Shown here: in pieces, positions 29,867 through 39,561 of the stretch
Numbering within the stretch: the stretch's first letter is position 1
How the letters are laid out: each line of letters begins with the position of its first letter
Source of the DNA: Gammaproteobacteria bacterium
GTDB taxonomy: Bacteria > Pseudomonadota > Gammaproteobacteria > Steroidobacterales > Woeseiaceae
NCBI GenBank assembly: GCA_029863305.1
Contig: JAOTVR010000024.1
Span: 1 to 43,505 of the forward strand
Direction: 5' to 3'
DNA length: 43,505 nt
Made by a program: the position numbers and the translations under genes
Notes under the pieces: model-generated
The model's database searches: none
Seen by the model: the letters and a program-made list of their open reading frames with translations, nothing else
Told to the model about the DNA's origin: nothing

Positions 29867-31873
29867 ATGGCCACTAAGCCAAGAAAAATACTTGTCACCA
29901 GCGCCCTGCCGTACGTCAACGGCCCGCCGCACATGGGGCATATGGTCGAGTACATCCAGACCGACATCTGGGTCCGCTTTCAGAAGCTGCGCGGGCACTC
30001 TTGTATCTACGTATGCGCGAGCGACGCCCACGGCACGCCGATCATGCTCAAGGCCCGCGAACTCGGCATTACACCCGAGCAACTCACGACGACGATCTCG
30101 AAGGAGTTTGTCGACGTATTCCAGGACTTTGGCGTCGACATGGACAATTACCACACGACGCACTCGCCTGAAAATGAGGCGCTCACCGTTGAAATGTTCG
30201 AGGTTCTGAGTGCATCGGGCGATATCTACACGCGCACGATCGAGCAGGCCTACGATGAAAAAGAGGGCATGTTTCTGCCCGACCGCTTCGTGCGAGGCAC
30301 CTGCCCGCGCTGCAAAAGCGCAGACCAGCACGGCGACGCCTGTGAAGTCTGCGGCGCCACCTACACCCCATCCGACCTGATCGACGCTGTATCAGTCCTG
30401 TCCGGCACACCACCGGTCAAGCGCGAGTCTGAACACTATTTCTTCAGGCTCAGCGAGTACGGCGAGCGCCTGCGAGACTGGATGCGTGACGCGACCCTCG
30501 ACAAGAATGTTCTGGCCAAGCTCGAAGAATGGTTCGAAGCCGGCCTGCAGGACTGGGACATCTCGCGCGACGCGCCCTACTTCGGATTCCGTATTCCCGG
30601 CACGCAAGACAAGTTCTTCTACGTCTGGCTCGATGCGCCGGTCGGATACCCGGCGAGCTTCAAGCACCTGTGCCAGCGTCGCGATGACCTCGACTTCGAC
30701 GAATACTGGCGACCAGGTCACGATACCGAGGTGTACCACTTCATCGGCAAGGACATCATGTATTTTCATACGCTATTCTGGCCGGCCGTTTTGCAAGGTT
30801 CCGGATTTCGGACGCCGACCAGCGTCTTTGCGCACGGCTTCCTGACTGTCAATGGCATGAAGATGTCGAAGACCCGAGGCACTTTCATCAAAGCGCGTAC
30901 ATACCTCGACAATCTGAATCCGTCGTACTTGCGCTACTACTACGCGGCCAAACTGGGACCCACGATCGAGGACATCGATCTCAATCTCGAGGATTTCACT
31001 GCCCGGGTAAATTCCGATCTCGTCGGCAAACTGATCAACATTGCCAGCCGTTGCGCCGGATTCATCAACAAGAATTTTTCAGGCCGATTAGCTGAGCAAA
31101 TGCCTGCGCCGGAATTATTCGATCCGATTGCGCAGGCGTCCGAGCAAATCGCCGGACATTATGAGCGGCGCGAATACTCGAAAGCGATGCGTGTGATCAT
31201 GGATCTCGCTGACATGGCGAATCGCTACATCGACAGCAACAAGCCCTGGGTCATGATCAAGGATGAGGCATTAACGGACTCGGTCCACCAGGTCTGCACG
31301 CAGGGGATCAATATGTTCCGCAGCCTGATGATCTATCTTGCTCCGGTTATTCCGTCGGTGGCGGCCGATGCCCGCGCATTTCTGGGTGAAGATGACTGGA
31401 AATGGGATGACGCACTCGAACCGCTCAAAGGTTGCACGATCAACAAGTTCAAACCGCTGCTCACACGTGTCGACCCGGACCGGGTAGATAACATGGTCGA
31501 GCAGTCCAGGGACAGCATGAAGGAATCAGAAACCGTGACCGTAGATGACACCATCAGTATCGACGACTTCATGAAAGTCGATTTGCGTATTGCACGCATC
31601 GAAAAAGCAGAACCCGTCGAGGGTGCGGATAAGCTATTGGCGCTGACTCTCAATGTCGGCGACTCTACGCGAAATGTGTTCGCAGGCATCAAGGCCGCAT
31701 ACGCTGCCGATAGTCTGGTCGGCCGGCACGTGATCGTCGTCGCCAACCTGGCGCCGCGCAAGATGCGCTTTGGCGTCTCCGAGGGAATGGTGCTCGCTGC
31801 CGGACCGGGCGGTGAGGACATTTTTCTGCTGTCTCCGGACGACGGCGCCGAACCGGGAATGCGCGTCAAGTAA
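29867..31873 (+). CDS. metG: Methionyl-tRNA synthetase
   Basis: Class I synthetase charging initiator and elongator tRNA-Met, 668 residues, the long dimeric form. The HIGH motif is HMGH at residues 22-25 and KMSKS is KMSKT at 332-336. The zinc knuckle has four cysteines (146, 149, 159, 162) in [17 protein letters not shown], as in E. coli MetG. The last 110 residues form an OB-fold tRNA-binding domain ([20 protein letters not shown], then [19 protein letters not shown]). It is followed 12 bases later by rsxA; metG before rnf/rsx is also the pseudomonad order. No leader structure is seen. Confidence 0.97.
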   Translation: MATKPRKILVTSALPYVNGPPHMGHMVEYIQTDIWVRFQKLRGHSCIYVCASDAHGTPIMLKARELGITPEQLTTTISKEFVDVFQDFGVDMDNYHTTHSPENEALTVEMFEVLSASGDIYTRTIEQAYDEKEGMFLPDRFVRGTCPRCKSADQHGDACEVCGATYTPSDLIDAVSVLSGTPPVKRESEHYFFRLSEYGERLRDWMRDATLDKNVLAKLEEWFEAGLQDWDISRDAPYFGFRIPGTQDKFFYVWLDAPVGYPASFKHLCQRRDDLDFDEYWRPGHDTEVYHFIGKDIMYFHTLFWPAVLQGSGFRTPTSVFAHGFLTVNGMKMSKTRGTFIKARTYLDNLNPSYLRYYYAAKLGPTIEDIDLNLEDFTARVNSDLVGKLINIASRCAGFINKNFSGRLAEQMPAPELFDPIAQASEQIAGHYERREYSKAMRVIMDLADMANRYIDSNKPWVMIKDEALTDSVHQVCTQGINMFRSLMIYLAPVIPSVAADARAFLGEDDWKWDDALEPLKGCTINKFKPLLTRVDPDRVDNMVEQSRDSMKESETVTVDDTISIDDFMKVDLRIARIEKAEPVEGADKLLALTLNVGDSTRNVFAGIKAAYAADSLVGRHVIVVANLAPRKMRFGVSEGMVLAAGPGGEDIFLLSPDDGAEPGMRVK

Positions 31874-31885
31874 TTCAGGCCGGCT

Positions 31886-32467
31886 ATGACAGAACTCATC
31901 GTCATTCTCGTCGGCACGGTACTCGTCAATAACTTCGTGCTCGTGCGGTTTCTGGGCCTCTGCCCGTTCATGGGTGTGTCCCGCAACCTCGAAGCGGCGA
32001 CAGGCATGTCGCTTGCGACGGCGTTCGTCCTGACCTTGTCGTCGGCTACGGCTTACCTGCTGCACCAATATGTGCTTGTGCCGCTGAACCTCGAATACCT
32101 GCGCACGATCAGTTTCATTCTCGTCATCGCGGCCAGTGTGCAATTCACCGAGATCATGGTGCGGCGACTAAGTCCGTTGCTGAACCAGGTGCTGGGCATT
32201 TTCATACCGCTGATTGCGACAAATTGTGCGGTGCTTGGTGTCGCATTGCTCAACGTGCAGCAATCCAAGGGCTTCGTGCAATCCGTGTTCTTCGGATTCG
32301 GGGCATCGGCCGGCTTCGCCCTGGTACTCGTAATGTTCGCAACGATTCGCGAGCGTCTGCAAGCGGCGGATATTCCCGCCCCGTTTCGTGGTACCGCAAT
32401 CGCATTGATGACCGCGGGCATCATGTCCCTGGCGTTCATGGGATTCTCCGGCATGGCCCGGCCGTGA
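31886..32467 (+). CDS. rsxA: RNF/RSX electron transport complex subunit A
   Basis: Six-helix inner-membrane subunit of 193 residues. The signature N-terminus [30 protein letters not shown] contains the conserved Cys that, with its partner in RsxE, holds a membrane Fe-S cluster; the second half carries [19 protein letters not shown], also with a conserved Cys. RNF couples ferredoxin and NAD oxidoreduction to ion transport; in E. coli the same complex (Rsx) keeps SoxR reduced. It is the first of six genes in the canonical A-B-C-D-G-E order, ending in nth. Confidence 0.96.
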   Translation: MTELIVILVGTVLVNNFVLVRFLGLCPFMGVSRNLEAATGMSLATAFVLTLSSATAYLLHQYVLVPLNLEYLRTISFILVIAASVQFTEIMVRRLSPLLNQVLGIFIPLIATNCAVLGVALLNVQQSKGFVQSVFFGFGASAGFALVLVMFATIRERLQAADIPAPFRGTAIALMTAGIMSLAFMGFSGMARP

Positions 32468-32482
32468 CGGATGTGATGCCGT

Positions 32483-32971
32483 ATGTGGGTCGCAATTCTT
32501 GTTATCACCGCCATTGCACTGCTCGCCGGGCTCGCGTTGAGTTATGCGTCGCAATCCCTGCCGTCCGACGCCGGGCAACTCGTTGAGCAAGTCAACCAAC
32601 TGCTGCCGCAGACGCAATGCGCACAATGTGGCTATCCCGGCTGCCGTCCGTATGCACAGGCGATTGTCGAGGGCGACGCCGCCATCAACCTGTGCCCGCC
32701 GGGTGGTGATGAAACTATCCGACGGCTCGCCAGCAAACTCGGCAAAGCCGTCTTGCCACTGGTCGAGCAAGGCGAACCCGGGCGCGCGGTCGCCGTCATC
32801 GATGAAGCATTGTGCATCGGTTGCACGCATTGCCGCGGTGCCTGCCCTGTCGACGCGATCGTGGGCGCGCATCAGCTAATGCACACGATCATAGAAGCCG
32901 AGTGCACCGGCTGTGAGCTCTGCATCGCGCCCTGCCCTGTAGATTGCATCGGCATGCAGAGTTTGCCGTGA
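32483..32971 (+). CDS. rsxB: RNF/RSX complex iron-sulfur subunit B
   Basis: Fe-S subunit of 162 residues with one N-terminal membrane helix ([21 protein letters not shown]). It has the N-terminal four-Cys cluster site in [19 protein letters not shown] plus a later Cys in INLCPPGG, and two ferredoxin-type 4Fe-4S sites in [15 protein letters not shown] and [15 protein letters not shown]. It is shorter than E. coli RsxB (192) because it stops right after the second ferredoxin motif and lacks the C-terminal tail. The stop TGA overlaps the GTG start of rsxC. Confidence 0.95.
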   Translation: MWVAILVITAIALLAGLALSYASQSLPSDAGQLVEQVNQLLPQTQCAQCGYPGCRPYAQAIVEGDAAINLCPPGGDETIRRLASKLGKAVLPLVEQGEPGRAVAVIDEALCIGCTHCRGACPVDAIVGAHQLMHTIIEAECTGCELCIAPCPVDCIGMQSLP

Positions 32972-34485
32972 GCGCGCCGACTTACGACCTTGGCAAACTG
33001 CATGGCGGACTGCGGCTCGCAGCGCACAAGAAGCAGTCGACGAGCGAAGCGATTCAGGTAGTTCCCCTTCCTGAGCAATTGATTCTGCCAATCACGCAAC
33101 ATGCCGGAGATGCAGCGCAGCCTATCGTCGACATTGGCGATCGCGTCCTCAAGGGGCAATTGCTCGCGGATCCGGACGGCCTGCTCGGAGCGGGGGTGCA
33201 TGCCTCCTCATCCGGCAAGATTGTCGCGATCGAACCGTGGCCGGTATCGCGGCGATATGGAGACACCGCGCCTTGCATCGTTATTGAATGCGACGGCGAA
33301 GACCGCGCCATCGACGCGGCGGGTATCGCGGCAGACTATGAGCAACTGTCGCCGGACCAGCTACTGGCCAGGATATTACAGGGCGGCATCGTCGGGCTCG
33401 GCGGTGCCGTATTTCCGACGGCCCAGAAACTGATGCAGGCGATCACCTGCGAACTCGACTACCTGATCCTCAACGGTGTTGAGTGCGAACCGTACATTAG
33501 CTGCGACGATATGCTCATGCGCGAACATGCAGGAGAAATCATCGGTGGCGCGCAAATACTGCTGCGCGCTCTCGCCCTCGACGTTGCATACGTGGTCGTC
33601 GAAAGCGACAAACCAGAGGCGATTCGGCGTCTTGGCGAGGTGATGGGCGAGCTTGGCGACGAGCGGTTGATACTGAAGCAGGTACCGACGATATATCCGT
33701 CAGGCGGCGAAGACCAGCTTGTCCAGCTGGTGACCAATCGCGAAGTACCCAGCGGCGGGCTACCGACGGATGTAGGATGCCTCGTGCAGAACGTCGGTAC
33801 GGCTGCCGCCATCCACGCCTGGATAAGACGTAATGAACCGCTGGTCTCACGCATCACGACCGTGACCGGCGACGGCATTGCAAAACCGATGAATGTCGAG
33901 GCGAGAATAGGCACAACGGTAGCCGATATCGTCAGTTTCGCTGGCGGATACACCGAGCATGCTCAGCAATTAATTATCGGCGGACCGATGACGGGCAAGT
34001 CTGTCACAACGGACAAGGTGCCGCTGGTCAAAGCAACCAACTGCATCTTGGTGTTATCCGAAGCACCTGCAGTCGGAGCGGAATTGCCCTGCATTCGTTG
34101 CGGCGACTGTGCCGCGGTATGCCCGATTCAGTTATTGCCACAGCAATTATTCTGGTACGCCTGCGCGGATGACGAGGAGAAGCTGCGCCGATATGGCCTG
34201 ATTGACTGCATCGAATGCGGCTGCTGCGACCTCGTTTGCCCAAGTCATATCCCGCTGACCGCAGATTTCCGCACAGCCAAGGCGCGTATTATGGAATTGG
34301 CTGACGAAAAAGCACGTGCCGCGCGAGCCAGGCAGCGATTCGAGGCACGCAATGCACGCCTCGAGAGTGAGGCGCACACAAGAGACGCAGAGCTCTCGCG
34401 GCAAAAAGAATCAGCACGAAAAGCCGGCCCGGATGCGATCGCCGAAATTCTCAAACGCAAGCAAGAACAGTCGGACGAGGACTGA
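32968..34485 (+). CDS. rsxC: RNF/RSX complex subunit C
   Basis: Peripheral NADH-dehydrogenase-like subunit of 505 residues. The family segments are [13 protein letters not shown] at the start, the NADH/FMN-binding part with [17 protein letters not shown] and [25 protein letters not shown], the SLBB domain, and two 4Fe-4S motifs [18 protein letters not shown] and [17 protein letters not shown]. The C-terminus is a short charged helix ([17 protein letters not shown]) without the long alanine-rich repeats seen in enterobacterial RsxC. I take GTG 32968, overlapping the rsxB stop; an in-frame ATG at 32944 lies within rsxB. Confidence 0.95.
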   Translation: MSAPTYDLGKLHGGLRLAAHKKQSTSEAIQVVPLPEQLILPITQHAGDAAQPIVDIGDRVLKGQLLADPDGLLGAGVHASSSGKIVAIEPWPVSRRYGDTAPCIVIECDGEDRAIDAAGIAADYEQLSPDQLLARILQGGIVGLGGAVFPTAQKLMQAITCELDYLILNGVECEPYISCDDMLMREHAGEIIGGAQILLRALALDVAYVVVESDKPEAIRRLGEVMGELGDERLILKQVPTIYPSGGEDQLVQLVTNREVPSGGLPTDVGCLVQNVGTAAAIHAWIRRNEPLVSRITTVTGDGIAKPMNVEARIGTTVADIVSFAGGYTEHAQQLIIGGPMTGKSVTTDKVPLVKATNCILVLSEAPAVGAELPCIRCGDCAAVCPIQLLPQQLFWYACADDEEKLRRYGLIDCIECGCCDLVCPSHIPLTADFRTAKARIMELADEKARAARARQRFEARNARLESEAHTRDAELSRQKESARKAGPDAIAEILKRKQEQSDED

Positions 34486-34487
34486 GC

Positions 34488-35540
34488 GTGGAATTCCCCA
34501 GGCGAGATGCACCCTACCTGAGTCCAAAGGCCGACGTTTCGGCAATGATGTTGCAGGTGCTGCTCGCGTTGATTCCGGCCGCGCTTGCTCACATCTGGTA
34601 TTTCGGACCCGGGTTCCTGTTCAATTTGCTCGTCGCAGCCGCATTCTGCGTCGGCGGTGAAGCACTGATGCTGCGTGCACGGGACCGCGATCCGACAGTC
34701 GCCGTTGCGGATTACAGTGCGCTGGTGACAGCAGCCCTGCTTGCATTTGCCCTGCCGTCACTGACTCCCTGGTGGGTTACAGCAACCGGCGCGTTGTTCG
34801 CGATCGTCATTGCAAAACATCTGTACGGCGGCCTTGGTTTCAATGTGTTCAACCCGGCAATGGTCGGCTACGTCGTGATTCTCGTCGCCTACCCGATGGA
34901 AATGAATCTGTGGGTCGCGCCACGCATGGGCGATATCGATTACATCGACCTGACCCTCATGCAAACGATCAAGTATACGCTCACCGGAATGTATCCCGAT
35001 GCGCTGAATTTCGATGCAATCAGCCGTGCGACGCCGCTGGATGCGATGCAGTCCGGTCTGCGGAACATGCGCACCTACGCCGAAATCCGCACCAATCCGA
35101 TGATGGGCGACTTCGGTGGTCGAGGCTGGGAATGGATAGGTAATTTCGTCGCGTTTGGTGGATTCTGGCTGCTCATAAAGAAGATCATTCGCTGGCAAAT
35201 CCCGACCGGCGTATTTGCCGGTCTGCTGATCCCGGCCGGTCTGATGTACATGATTGCCCCCGGCACGAATGCCAGTCCGGGCTTTCACCTGTTCTCGGGT
35301 GCTACGATTCTGTGCGCATTCTTTATCGCGACCGATCCGGTATCCGCTGCCACGAGCCCGAAAGGCCGGTTTGTCTATGGCTGCGGCATTGGATTCCTGA
35401 TCTTCGCCATTCGCAAGTGGGGGTCGTTTGCCGATGGTGTGGCATTTGCCATCCTGTTGATGAACATGGCGGCACCCGCCATTGACTACATAACAAAACC
35501 CCATATCGTCGGTCATGCGCGCCGCGGTGACCACCAATGA
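34488..35540 (+). CDS. rsxD: RNF/RSX complex membrane subunit D
   Basis: Membrane subunit of 350 residues with about nine helices, homologous to NqrB. SRATPLDAMQSG contains the Thr to which FMN is linked covalently in the family (S-x-A-T-P). Other conserved segments are HLYGGLGFNVFNPAMVGYVVILVAYP and IATDPVSAATSPKGRFVYGCGIGFL. The start is GTG 34488, directly after the rsxC stop. Its end overlaps rsxG by four bases (ATGA). ApbE, the flavin transferase that would attach FMN, is not encoded in the window. Confidence 0.94.
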   Translation: MEFPRRDAPYLSPKADVSAMMLQVLLALIPAALAHIWYFGPGFLFNLLVAAAFCVGGEALMLRARDRDPTVAVADYSALVTAALLAFALPSLTPWWVTATGALFAIVIAKHLYGGLGFNVFNPAMVGYVVILVAYPMEMNLWVAPRMGDIDYIDLTLMQTIKYTLTGMYPDALNFDAISRATPLDAMQSGLRNMRTYAEIRTNPMMGDFGGRGWEWIGNFVAFGGFWLLIKKIIRWQIPTGVFAGLLIPAGLMYMIAPGTNASPGFHLFSGATILCAFFIATDPVSAATSPKGRFVYGCGIGFLIFAIRKWGSFADGVAFAILLMNMAAPAIDYITKPHIVGHARRGDHQ

Positions 35541-36172
35541 ACGACCGGACCGTTGTCAGGACCGGAGTGACACTGGCAGTGATCGCAGCGCTCTGTACCG
35601 CGCTCGTGGCGGCGACGTATCAGCTCACCCGGGACCGCATCGCAGCGAATGAAAAGGCATTGCTCGAGCAAAGCCTGCAACCCGCACTTGCCGGCGTCTT
35701 TTTCGACAGCGGGGTCAGCGAATCACGGCTGGTCCTGGCGCCGCCGCACGGGCTGCCAGGAAACGACGCGGCAGTCATTTATCGCGTGTTTGCAAATGAA
35801 CAACCGGTCGCAGCGTTATTTGCCGTCACAGCACGCGACGGCTTCTCCGGACCGATTCGCATTCTGCTCGGCCTCAGTTTCGACGGCAGGATAACCGGCG
35901 TTCGAATTCTGCAGCATCGAGAAACTCCCGGATTGGGCGACAAGATTGAATCGACACGATCGGGATGGGTGTTTCAATTCGATGATCGATCCATGGGTGA
36001 CCCACTCGTCACGGGCTGGGCCATCAGGAGCGACGGTGGAGAATTCGATCAATTAACCGGCGCGTCAGTGACACCGCGCGCTGTCGTCAAGGCGATTCGC
36101 GACACCTTGATATACTTCGACGACCATCGCGATGAAATTTTCCTGGCTGCGGCGACTAAGGAAGACGAATGA
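35537..36172 (+). CDS. rsxG: RNF/RSX complex flavoprotein subunit G
   Basis: Periplasmic, membrane-anchored FMN subunit of 211 residues with one N-terminal helix (TGVTLAVIAALCTALVAATYQ). The FMN-binding domain has GITGVRILQHRETPGLGDKI-like sequence (RITGVRILQHRETPGLGDKIE) and the flavinylation motif FDQLTGASVTPRAVV. The acceptor position is Ser rather than the more usual Thr of S/T-G-A-T. Start and stop both overlap neighbouring rsx genes by four bases. Identity is secure from motif and position. Confidence 0.93.
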   Translation: MNDRTVVRTGVTLAVIAALCTALVAATYQLTRDRIAANEKALLEQSLQPALAGVFFDSGVSESRLVLAPPHGLPGNDAAVIYRVFANEQPVAALFAVTARDGFSGPIRILLGLSFDGRITGVRILQHRETPGLGDKIESTRSGWVFQFDDRSMGDPLVTGWAIRSDGGEFDQLTGASVTPRAVVKAIRDTLIYFDDHRDEIFLAAATKEDE

Positions 36173-36849
36173 CATCAGGCGGATTCATCGAGCACCTGCA
36201 AACCGGCCTTTGGCAGGAAAATCCGGGTCTCGTACAACTACTTGGACTTTGTCCACTACTGGCCGTCACGACCACGCTGGTCAATGGCATCGGCCTCGGC
36301 GTCGCCACATTGCTGGTGCTCACCTGCTCGAATGCCCTGGTGTCGGCAACTCGTCGCTGGATTCAGCAGGACATCCGCATTCCGATCTACGTGCTGATCA
36401 TCGCAAGCCTGGTCACTTGCATCGAACTGATCTTCAAAGCGTATTTTCCAACTCTCGATCGCTCACTCGGTATCTTCATTCCGCTGATCGTGACCAATTG
36501 TGCAATAGTTGCACGCGCCGAGGTTTTCGCATCGCGACATCCTGTCGCGGCCAGTATCGCTGACGGTATCGGCATGGGGGTCGGATTCGCGATGCTGCTG
36601 ATGGCTATCGGCGCCTTTCGCGAACTCGTCGGGCAGGCGTCGATACTATCTCGGCTCGACATGCTGACCGGTGGTGAGCCATTCAACGGTTTCGTATTTG
36701 CCGACAGCGGGCTGCTGCTCGCGATCTTGCCGCCCGGCGCATTTTTCAGCCTTGCGCTCGCCGTGGCGCTCAAGAATCACATCGACCGCAAGCGCAGCAT
36801 GTCGCGCAGTGAAAAAATGCCGCGCGACTTGCGCCGGGCCCGGCGATGA
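36169..36849 (+). CDS. rsxE: RNF/RSX complex membrane subunit E
   Basis: Six-helix inner-membrane subunit of 226 residues, homologous to RsxA and NqrD. The N-terminal GLWQENPGLVQLLGLCPLLAVTTTLVNGIGLG and IFIPLIVTNCAIVARAEVFAS carry the conserved cysteines that bind the shared membrane Fe-S cluster. The final hydrophilic tail is short and basic (KKRSMSRSEKMPRDLRRARR pattern). It starts within the rsxG stop (ATGA) and its own stop overlaps the nth start (ATGA), completing the rsxABCDGE-nth operon. Confidence 0.95.
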   Translation: MTSGGFIEHLQTGLWQENPGLVQLLGLCPLLAVTTTLVNGIGLGVATLLVLTCSNALVSATRRWIQQDIRIPIYVLIIASLVTCIELIFKAYFPTLDRSLGIFIPLIVTNCAIVARAEVFASRHPVAASIADGIGMGVGFAMLLMAIGAFRELVGQASILSRLDMLTGGEPFNGFVFADSGLLLAILPPGAFFSLALAVALKNHIDRKRSMSRSEKMPRDLRRARR

Positions 36850-37478
36850 ACAAGGACAAGCGGACGGCAATCTATGCCAGGCTGCGAGAACTCGATCCGA
36901 ACCCTGACACCGAGCTGCGCTATGACAGCCCATTCGAGTTGCTCATTGCGGTGATTCTGTCCGCGCAGGCGACGGACGTCAGCGTCAACAAGGCAACAGA
37001 CAAGCTCTATCCGGTGGCCAATACGCCCGAAAAGATACTTGCGCTTGGCGTCGCTGGCCTCAAGCCCTACATCAAGACCATAGGCCTTTTTAACAACAAG
37101 GCCGAGAACATCGTCAAGACCTGTCGCATGCTGATCGATGAGCATCACGGTGAAGTTCCCCGCAATCGTACGGATCTCGAGAGGCTTCCGGGCGTCGGTC
37201 GAAAGACCGCCAACGTTATTATGAACACGGCGTTTGGCGAGCCGACGATTGCCGTCGATACCCACATCTTCCGTGTTGCCAATCGTACTGGTCTTGCCAG
37301 GGGCAGGACGCCGCTGGAGGTCGAAAAGCGGCTTGTCCGCCTGACCCCCGACGAATTCAGGAAAGACGCACATCACTGGCTTATCCTGCACGGCCGCTAT
37401 GTCTGCAAGGCAAGAAAACCGCTGTGCGGCGACTGCGCGATCGTCGAGTGGTGCGAATACAAGAACAAGGCACTGTGA
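36846..37478 (+). CDS. nth: Endonuclease III
   Basis: DNA glycosylase/AP lyase of 210 residues that removes oxidised pyrimidines. The helix-hairpin-helix motif is LPGVGRKTANVIM with catalytic Lys120, and catalytic Asp138 is in VDTHIFRVANRTGL; both have the same numbers as in E. coli. The C-terminal 4Fe-4S site is complete (C-x6-C-x2-C-x5-C in CKARKPLCGDCAIVEWC). It closes the rsx operon, an association shared with E. coli and pseudomonads. Its stop TGA overlaps the next start (TGATG). Confidence 0.97.
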   Translation: MNKDKRTAIYARLRELDPNPDTELRYDSPFELLIAVILSAQATDVSVNKATDKLYPVANTPEKILALGVAGLKPYIKTIGLFNNKAENIVKTCRMLIDEHHGEVPRNRTDLERLPGVGRKTANVIMNTAFGEPTIAVDTHIFRVANRTGLARGRTPLEVEKRLVRLTPDEFRKDAHHWLILHGRYVCKARKPLCGDCAIVEWCEYKNKAL

Positions 37479-37894
37479 TGATCTTCGGCCAGGACAGAAC
37501 CGAACTCCGTCGAATGTACTTCGAAGCCTGGAAGAAACACTGCGACGGCGCCGTCCTGTCGCCGCTCGAGGCACAGATTGCACAGGTCGTCGAGGATCAT
37601 CCCGAGTATCAGCAAGCGGTGGCAGCCGACCTCGAGCGCACCTTCACCATCGAGGCCGGCGAGACTAATCCGTTCCTGCACATGGGGTTGCACCTCGGCA
37701 TCCGCGACCAGGTGGCGACGGACCGGCCGGCTGGCATCACCGGGATCTTCAAGCAACTCGCTGCACGCGACGGCAATGCTCACGACGCCGAACACCGCAT
37801 GATAGATTGCCTGGCTGAGACTTTGTGGGAGGCCCAGAATGCCAACCAGCCGCCGGACGAAGCGCAGTATATCGAACGGTTGCGCCGACTCTGA
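37478..37894 (+). CDS. DUF1841 family protein
   Basis: Small acidic cytosolic protein of 138 residues. The opening IFGQDRTELRRMYFEAWKKHCDGAVLSPLEAQIAQVVEDHPEYQ and the central NPFLHMGLHLGIRDQVATDRPAGI are the conserved blocks of DUF1841, found mainly in Beta- and Gammaproteobacteria. The HxxLHxxI-like histidines and following Glu suggest a possible metal site, but this is not established. The ATG at 37478 overlaps the nth stop, so it belongs to the end of the rsx-nth operon. Function unknown. Confidence 0.85.
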   Translation: MIFGQDRTELRRMYFEAWKKHCDGAVLSPLEAQIAQVVEDHPEYQQAVAADLERTFTIEAGETNPFLHMGLHLGIRDQVATDRPAGITGIFKQLAARDGNAHDAEHRMIDCLAETLWEAQNANQPPDEAQYIERLRRL

Positions 37895-37930
37895 TGTAAT
37901 AAACCAGGGCGTACATAGGTCTTGTCCAGT

Positions 37931-38785
37931 ATGAAAGATGTACGATCACAGTACCCCGTAACGGGCGCCGGGCTCGGTTTTCGGCGCCCGTTGGCTGATC
38001 AGCTCAAGGACGTCGCACCCGGCAGTATCGATTTCATGGAAATCGCGCCGGAGAACTGGATTCATGTTGGTGGCGCACTGGGCAAGAAATTGCGCTGGTT
38101 TACGGAACGCTATCCTTTCCTGATTCACGGCTTGTCGCTCTCGATCGGCTCACCGGCGCCACTGAACGAACAGCTGGTTCGGGATATCAAGGCATTCATG
38201 GCAGAGCACCGGATTCGCATGTACTCGGAGCACCTGAGTTCCTGCGGTGACGATGGACAACTCTACGACCTGATGCCGATTCCGTTCACCGAAGACGCGG
38301 TCAAATATGTCGCCGCACGGGTCCGGCGTGTACAAGACATTCTCGAGCAACGTATCGCGCTGGAGAACGTCTCTTACTACACGCCCACTGATACCGCGAT
38401 GAGCGAAGCCGATTTCACGCTTGCGGTCCTGCAAGAAAGCGATTGCGACCTGATGCTGGATATCAATAATATTGTCGTGAACAGCATCAATCATAGCTAC
38501 GACGCGCACGAATTCATGCTGCGAATGCCGGCCGATCGAATTCGATATTTTCATCTGGCTGGACACTACGTCGAAGCGGAAGACCTGCGTATCGACACCC
38601 ACGGTAGCGCAGTCGATGAGCAGGCCTGGCAATTGCTCGCCGATGCTTACGCGCACTTTGGAGCCGTGCCGACCTTGCTGGAGCGCGACTTCAACTTTCC
38701 TCCGGTACAGGACCTGTTAGTTGAGGTCGGTCGCATCAGGCAATTACAACTGGATGCGGCGCAAAGGGAAGCGGCTAATGGCTGA
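37931..38785 (+). CDS. hvfB: DUF692 MNIO-type RiPP maturase (HvfB/BufB-like)
   Basis: TIM-barrel multinuclear non-heme iron oxidase of 284 residues. The family (MbnB, TglH, ChrH, HvfB/BufB) modifies cysteines of ribosomal peptides, in the HvfB/BufB branch to copper-binding heterocycles. Recognisable blocks are GLGFRRPL, EIAPENWIHVGG, FLIHGLSLSIGS, YSEHLSSCG, LENVSYY, LDINNIVVNSINHSYDA, YFHLAGHY, IDTHGSAV and LLERDFNFP; the His, Glu, Asp and Asn iron ligands in these are all present. I start at ATG 37931; a TTG lies 9 bases earlier. It is followed by its usual partner HvfC and a DoxX protein. The expected DUF2282 precursor gene is absent from its usual upstream place, where DUF1841 ends 36 bases away. 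Confidence 0.92.
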   Translation: MKDVRSQYPVTGAGLGFRRPLADQLKDVAPGSIDFMEIAPENWIHVGGALGKKLRWFTERYPFLIHGLSLSIGSPAPLNEQLVRDIKAFMAEHRIRMYSEHLSSCGDDGQLYDLMPIPFTEDAVKYVAARVRRVQDILEQRIALENVSYYTPTDTAMSEADFTLAVLQESDCDLMLDINNIVVNSINHSYDAHEFMLRMPADRIRYFHLAGHYVEAEDLRIDTHGSAVDEQAWQLLADAYAHFGAVPTLLERDFNFPPVQDLLVEVGRIRQLQLDAAQREAANG

Positions 38786-39551
38786 GCTTCCCGATTTTCA
38801 AAAGAAGCAGTTTGCATTCGCAGCGCATATCCGCGATCCGGAGCATGTGGCAGCGCCGGAGGGTGTCGAAGATCGTCGCATGGCGATTTATCGGGAATTG
38901 TTCTTCAACAACCTTCGAAACCTGCTGTCGAACATGTTTCCGGTGCTCAAGAAACTGCACAGCAAAGAAAAATGGGACAGCCTGATTCGACAATTCATGC
39001 AACGGCACAGAGCAGAGACGCCCTATTTCCTGAAGCTTCCGCTGGAGTTTCTTGAATTCCTGCAAAATGAGTACACCCTCCAGGACGATGATTTCGCGTT
39101 CCTGATCGAACTCGCGCACTACGAGTACATAGAACTGGCCGTTTCGATTTCCGAGGACGAGAATGATCTGACGGGCGTCGATCCCGACGGTGATCTGCTC
39201 GCCAATGCACCGGTCAAGTCGGTACTTGCATGGGCATTTGCCTATCATTTCCCCGTGCACCGAATCTCGAAAGACTACATGCCGGACGAGCCCGCCGAAC
39301 GGCCGGTATTTCTTGCGGTCTACCGTCGCAGCAATGACAAGGTCGGATTTCTCGAACTCAATCCTGTTACTGCGCGTTTGCTCGAGCTGGTCGGTGAAAA
39401 TGACAACCGCGCCTCGGGCGAGGCGTTGCTGCGCTCGCTCGCCAGTGAGATTGCCTACCCGGACGTCGATGCCTTGCTGCAACATGGCGCCGCGGCACTC
39501 GAGGAAATGAGGCAGCTCGAAATTCTTACCGGCACTCGATTGCCGCTTTAG
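38778..39551 (+). CDS. hvfC: HvfC/BufC-like RiPP maturation partner (DUF2063)
   Basis: Protein of 257 residues with an N-terminal DUF2063 domain (about 5-95: FQKKQFAFAAHIRDP, RMAIYRELFFNNLRNLLSNMFPVLKKL) and a C-terminal domain like Neisseria NGO1945. In bufferin/Hvf systems this partner binds the precursor and presents it to the MNIO enzyme. The start ATG lies inside the end of the hvfB gene (8-base overlap), giving translational coupling. The frame extends upstream to 38721 but that part is within hvfB. Ending LEILTGTRLPL is near the hvfX ribosome binding site AGGAG. Confidence 0.88.
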   Translation: MAELPDFQKKQFAFAAHIRDPEHVAAPEGVEDRRMAIYRELFFNNLRNLLSNMFPVLKKLHSKEKWDSLIRQFMQRHRAETPYFLKLPLEFLEFLQNEYTLQDDDFAFLIELAHYEYIELAVSISEDENDLTGVDPDGDLLANAPVKSVLAWAFAYHFPVHRISKDYMPDEPAERPVFLAVYRRSNDKVGFLELNPVTARLLELVGENDNRASGEALLRSLASEIAYPDVDALLQHGAAALEEMRQLEILTGTRLPL

Positions 39552-39561
39552 GAGTTACCTG

